Positions 59,701 to 64,000 of a stretch of DNA of 64,000 bases are shown one piece after another. The stretch covers positions 4,419,442-4,483,441 of the forward strand of contig NC_087379.1 of assembly GCF_963675165.1 (NCBI RefSeq), written 5' to 3'. The translations under genes were made by a program, and so were the position numbers. Source of the DNA: Halichondria panicea (Eukaryota; Porifera; Demospongiae; Suberitida; Halichondriidae). The stretch's first letter is position 1, and the number at the start of each line of letters is the position of its first letter. The notes beneath the pieces were generated by a model that saw only the letters and a program-made list of their open reading frames with translations, was not told the DNA's origin and searched no databases.

Positions 59701-62246
59701 TTTGGTGAGTACTTATCGTCTGATGATAACTGGTTGGTTTAATTACACCATTAACTTGTGATTCCCTTTTTGATTGTGGCTTAGTACTGGGAGCTGTATT
59801 AACAGATGTCATGACAGAAGGGTTAGGACCAGAAAAAGAGCTAGGATTGAACCTCTGGCTCGGAACTAATACTGGGCTAGGTTTGGAAGACTTTGAAGGA
59901 GGTTGCTGATGAACGATGCTGGGTGGGAGACTAGCAGATGTTGGTACACCCTTAGAAGAACATTGTGGCACCAGTTTTGTAGTATTCTTTGCACCAGTAG
60001 CACTGTTCATAGTACGACTAGGATTGGTGCTTGAAAGAGTAGCATGTGCCATTAAACCCTTAGAAGAGCTTGGTGCTACACTAGCAATGTGACTAGATTC
60101 CACCACAGTTGTTGTACGACACTGAACAGAAGGAATAGAAAATAGGACTGCCCTTGAAGAGGTGGATGTACTGATTGGTCTAGTTGCAGGTACCAATTTA
60201 ATTTGTTCTTGTACTTTTAAAGCTAGAGTTCTTTTGAACTGAGTTTGTTTTTCCGTTGACTTCAAAACATTATCTGGTACATAAAATGTTTGTTTCGCAA
60301 GACACAAATGAAGAAAGTTACTCCAGCATTTAGCTGATACCCCATACTTTCGTACCATATGTTCTTCAGTACGTAAAAGGGTGAGTGGGTTACCAACAAC
60401 AACTACAAGTGATTTTGCTCTCGTCAACATGGTGTTGAATACAAAAGGATCACATGAGCTTTTAGTTGGATTCAATGTATTGCCATCTAGACTTAACGGC
60501 TCAGTTGTGCTCAAAAAGAGGGCTTGGAATTCTTGCCCTGCACGGAAGAAATGGATTACTTTTTGATATTAATCCTCAAATACCTTACCTTGAATCTGAT
60601 ATGTTGAAAGTATTTTTGTTGTATCGAATTCTTTTACTTGGGTTCGTGCACATTTTCTCACCACAACAACCTACATATTGGGGGAATATGAACCTCTTGT
60701 CATACAAATACAAATGCTGAATTAACCTGAGTTCGTGTGGTTGTCAAGATCGCAATTTTATCTTTATGATACGGTCCCCATTGATTTCGTGGCCAACATT
60801 TATGTGAAACATATTTTGATGCCTCATTAAGAAGTATCTCAGCTTCTATTTTCTGTAAGCCAGGGTTCTGTTGTTCTGAGATACTAGAACACACAAATAT
60901 TAGAGGGTATCGAGCTTTAGGGTGGGGCAGAACAATGGCAGGGTTGGCTATAATATTGGTGTAAAACAATTTTCTTGGGATCTCAAGGATTTGATTGTTA
61001 CATCGATGATTGACAGCAAGGGTCAGTGAATAAGGTGAGGCTGCATGTCCAATTTTGGTGTAAATACTCTGCAGGCGCTCCAGTATGGAATGCTTTAAAC
61101 CGTTCTCTCTGGACTCTTTACCAAGAACAAGAAGAGATGGTCCAACCTGCAAGGATACATGAAACACGATATACACAATGCAAAAATTGAGTTACCTGAA
61201 AAGGATCTCCAACTATTACTATCTTGGTTTGGTCAGAAGCAAAGCACAACGGAGCAACTGCCTCTGGTTCCCATGCCTGTGCACCTTCATCAATGAGAAT
61301 GTGAGTGAAGAAGTCTGGCACCAAATGCCCTTGTCTAAGTCTGGTAAGAACATTTTTTAGATGTAAAGATGTTTCGAATGTTGATATTATCACTTCCATA
61401 TTGTAATGCTTTCGATCACGGTAATCTCTCACTACATCATGGCAGTTCTTAAAATATGTCAATAACTTGGATGGTGGTTTGTGACGTCGACTGGCTATTC
61501 TAACGATTCCATCTTCCACCCCAGACAACAGTTTACAGTAACTGTCCAATAGAATATCTGCAGTGGCTTGATGATGAGCAACCATAAGAACTCGAGTGTT
61601 TTGTGCCTTTTTTCTTCCTAGAACTATGTAGAAGCGTGCAATAAGAGCTAACAAACATGTTTTTCCTGTTCCAAAGGCACCACTAACAAGCACAGGTGGT
61701 GAACTAGCTTGACACATAACCACATCTTCTAAGATCTTCTTATGTTCATCTTTATCACATAAATCTTCCACTATTCTGCTTTCCTCACGGGATAGGGACA
61801 TCGGCTGTAAGAAGTCATTACTACCATTTGGGACAATTCTTGAAACAGTAGATTCTGAAATTGAGCTGACTGCATCAATTAAGGTATTGAAAAAGTGGTG
61901 CTTTACTTCAAATTCAACTTTAACAGTTTTTGGAGTTCCTGAAACTACGCCCCCTAGCTTCCTCATACTTTGTGCACTAAAAGTCACATACAGCTTATCG
62001 TCGGAATGATTAAAATTTACTGGCAAAATTTCACATTGGACCTCAAGCGGATGGCTAGTACGTCCAATATCCACAATGAAAGCAGCTTCACTAGCTTGTG
62101 TAGCATATGCAATTTTATCAGGAGAGATCCCACTGATAACACCATAGTAACACTGCTCATTGGAATGCTCATTGGAATCCCAGGGAATAATCCAATTTGG
62201 TTCACATCCCATAGCGTATATCTTCAGATCATATTCACCTGCACAT
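51350..62246 (-). CDS. HELZ2-like protein: three SF1 helicase modules and an RNB module (5' end not found)
   Basis: Eighteen minus-strand exons join in phase to 3202 codons: 62246-61196, 61146-60727, 60670-60589, 60537-59683, 59619-59564, 59496-59258, 59194-58153, 58063-57650, 57591-57510, 57425-53798, 53743-53622, 53567-53409, 53345-53223, 53166-52568, 52506-52258, 51996-51840, 51745-51566, 51501-51350. Order: helicase A, Ser/Pro-rich linker, helicase B, RNB exonuclease, helicase C. HELZ2 of vertebrates has two Upf1-type helicases flanking an RNB domain and about 2900 aa, so one module is extra here. Such proteins unwind and degrade RNA or act as nuclear co-regulators. The first exon opens in phase 2, so at least one upstream exon is missing. 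The alternative is two genes, split where the linker exon (60537-59683) would read through to a stop at 59657 and a new ATG lies near 59503. Confidence 0.75.
52156..52206. repeat. Perfect 25-bp palindrome with one-base loop
   Basis: GGACAGGAGGGCTATAGGTA continuing to AATAAT is followed after one base by its exact complement. It lies in the intron between exons 52506-52258 and 51996-51840, about 50 bp past the donor. In the pre-mRNA it would form a very stable hairpin near the 5' splice site. Confidence 0.9.
53798..57425 (-). other. RNB (RNase II-type) exon
   Basis: A 3.6-kb exon. It opens with helicase B motifs V-VI and then has a region with OB/cold-shock character (FDGDTVEIGVFDD and DMLFLVKFVKWDLKYRYPLG). 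The RNB core follows: FTIDPDNARLLDDAISL (about 56155-56210), TSVYPGCSDTLAPIDMLPPS, and THFSSPLRRYVDIVTQQML carrying the conserved Arg pair. An S1-like part follows. In RNase II the first motif is D-x5-D-x-D-D; here the second Asp position is Leu while the first and the final DD pair remain. Confidence 0.9.
57510..59496 (-). other. Helicase module B
   Basis: It starts with NYKRKFHHLLSWEEQEHCN, the pre-helicase element seen in MOV10/HELZ relatives. Then come GPFGTGKT, DEGAQTREPE, GDHNQ and NYRCH. Motifs V and VI (GREYRAIFISTVE and NTAITRSQSLVVVVGNP) are encoded by the first bases of the next exon. Exon pattern (about 1.05 kb, about 0.42 kb, 82 nt) repeats that of module A. Confidence 0.9.
59564..62246 (-). 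other. Helicase module A and Ser/Pro-rich linker
   Basis: The motifs appear in Upf1-family order: GAFGTGKT (Walker A), DEGAQAWEPE (motif II), GDPFQ, VNHRC, GQEFQALFLSTTE (motif V) and NTMLTRAKSLVVVVGNP (motif VI). A low-complexity linker of about 230 residues rich in Ser, Pro and Thr follows, then a small exon reading ADHPPPRSKLRIEDKDEFP. The opening residues R-CAGEYDLK match the opening of module B (R-YNDKFKVV) at the same intron phase. Confidence 0.85.
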
Positions 62247-62249
62247 CTG

Positions 62250-64000
62250 CAAGTGCCCAGCATGTAAGAGAGATTAGACCTAAGTACACTTTACATCTAA
62301 TCAAAAAGGCACACATAATTATAAGTAATGTTGTAGACCTTCACAAATAATTATACTGATCATGTTTTATAACATCATAATCATGACAAACGATACAAAC
62401 AAATCATTTGACAATGCATGCATGCCAGTACCATGCATGCACTTGCAAACAAACATGTATTGAGTATACTGCATTACTAAAATAATGTTTTGGGAGTGAA
62501 AAACCTTTGCAAATAAGCCAAATCAGCAGAATATTAGATATTGTTTTTTGTATTCTGGCAAGGATCATAATGTCATACAAGTACTGGTATAATTACAGGC
62601 AATCAACACTAGCTTGCATAATTCACATATTTACATATTTGATGCTCGTAAAATACGAGTAACTGATATGGTAGAGCCAGACATGAGAAATTATTTAGTA
62701 GCACATATACATGTACATGCACCAAGTATAAGGCCATTCCAGGTGAAACCAATAATGACATAATGAGAAAAGCCGCTCGCCCACATGCAATTAAGAGAAA
62801 CGTTAGGATCAGAAACCAGAGGAGCGGCCTAATTAACGGTAGCCTCGATCCCAGGCCGCACTTCCTCTGAAGATGGGCCTAGTATCGACTGCTCCTATAT
62901 TCCTCAGAAACTGGGGACTTTGGATAACATGGAATATGCTCAGTTAAAACAATGACGTCACAATTAACGAACGGAAGTGGATTGAAGGAAGTAGATAGAA
63001 GTTCGACTGTGAAGGATTATAGCCCATCTGACCAATGCTAACCTATAATGAAAGCACCGCGGGTGCTGATGTCTCAGTGCAGGTGCCAAAGCTACATAAC
63101 TAATAGCTTTTATACACATACTTTTTTGCAGACATAATCCAGGGAAACTCAAATAGTGGGTAATGATCGACCATGATTGTTGTTAAAAACGATCATGCCA
63201 AAAGTTCCAAGTCTAAAATTAATGGCAGAGCCTGGCAGCTCTCTTCTCACTCTTGCAGCTACCAGTACCAATAGCTTAGTCTCATGAATTAGCCGCCCTT
63301 CCACGAAGAGTCCATCTGAGCACTTTAGTCCAGAGGTCATTGCACAATGGAATATTACACCAGTGTCAAAACCAATGCATGCAAAGGTCAACCGCGAATG
63401 CTTGACTAGCAGCTATGAATTTTTGTTTGGCTTGCTCCAAGAACGTTGCTAAAGGAACAAAAAAAGAGTTGCACAGGACTAGTGCAGTCAACTTAAAGTT
63501 AGGGTATTGTGATCACTCATGAATATTCATGAGTTTAATTCTGTCAGCTTTTTCTCTTTTGCAGGTTCAAAGAAGTCTGCTGTACTTATATTGTATGATT
63601 ATCAACTCTATTGCTATTGTTTTGTGTAAGAACACCATGATTATGAAGATGCATGAATGAGAAAAGTGGGCATCAAAACCGCAAGTATATAGACTATTTT
63701 TTGCGTCAATTTATAAGAGCAGTAAGTACTTTCAGCAAGCTTTATTGGTATCTATATGTAGCTAAGTACCTTCCAGAGGGGCCAGACGAAGAGATATTCG
63801 TTGTAAAACTTCATACGGGTGAGTAAAAGCTAAGAGTAGACGGTAAGTATCTAAAAATACGCTGATCTTCTGATAAACAGGAGGCTAGCTCCAACCAGAT
63901 TGACTTTTTTCAAAATTTCTCTTCGTCTGGCCCTGCCCCTACCTTTCTTTAATTGGATAGAGTCCTCAGTTGAAGATTCCCGGGTTTATCCATGCTAAAA
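62250..64000. other. Right-hand flank: repeats, no gene recognised
   Basis: It contains a partial TGCCTCGGTG-type MITE (63047-63270), a one-sided copy of the AGTCTCATGAAT element (63278-63420) and a fold-back with GGGGCCAGACGAAGAGA / TCTCTTCGTCTGGCCC arms (about 63775-63945). The missing 5' exon or exons of the helicase gene must lie here unrecognised or beyond the window. Confidence 0.6.

Noticed and set aside
62690..62720. Possible promoter for the helicase gene
   Set aside because: The first visible exon opens mid-codon, so the true start is further upstream. Nothing promoter-like is identifiable.
63149..63391. 80-codon minus-strand frame at the right edge, considered as the missing 5' exon of the helicase gene
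   Set aside because: It covers MITE sequence shared with 4580-5160 and the AGTCTCATGAAT repeat, and lacks the helicase-type pre-module residues.

Overview
The window is eukaryotic and almost certainly animal. Genes are split by GT-AG introns, the sequence is AT-rich and crowded with short TIR elements, and several products are animal-type: SEC62, SZRD1, an ankyrin-ROC-COR-Death protein, an Ig-type single-pass receptor and a HELZ2-like helicase/RNB protein. An early-branching metazoan such as a demosponge fits best, but that is inference from architecture and style, not a species call. All exon models were read by hand from splice signals, phase continuity and family motifs. No RNA gene or CRISPR array was seen.

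Layout. (1) 1-9994: SZRD1 homologue on the minus strand, running off the left edge, head-to-head with a complete seven-exon SEC62 gene on the plus strand. Their start codons are about 145 bp apart. SEC62 introns hold nested MITEs and satellite-like repeats. (2) 6796-22272: a segmental duplication. Copy A has SEC62 exons 5-7 plus an intronless seven-TM gene. Copy B has a broken SEC62 3' fragment plus an intact second seven-TM gene. Between them lie an Ig-receptor pseudogene and a 1.5-kb minisatellite. Copy B carries two MITE insertions whose empty sites survive in copy A. (3) 22394-43060: a 12-exon gene for an ankyrin-repeat, ROC-COR GTPase, Death-domain protein (about 1262 aa). Its introns hold a decayed tyrosine recombinase, a decayed pogo-like transposase and many MITEs. 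(4) 43061-46750: gene-poor, with a probable non-LTR retroelement 3' end. (5) 47031-50913: intact four-exon Ig-like transmembrane receptor, the parent-type paralogue of the pseudogene at 12 kb. (6) 51350-62246, minus strand: 18 exons joined in phase give at least 3202 residues with three Upf1-type helicase modules and an RNase II (RNB) module, in the order helicase A, helicase B, RNB, helicase C. The 5' end is not in view. (7) 62250-64000: repeats only.

Working view: two housekeeping genes (SZRD1 and the ER translocon subunit SEC62) sit beside a run of genes of the kind used in recognition and signalling (7TM pair, ROC-COR-Death adaptor, Ig receptor with tyrosine motifs, HELZ2-like nucleic-acid enzyme). 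A shared innate-immune role is inference only. The observations most worth following are the three-helicase RNB gene, the receptor tail motifs, the one-repeat-per-exon ankyrin series, and the MITE families with directly visible target-site duplications.
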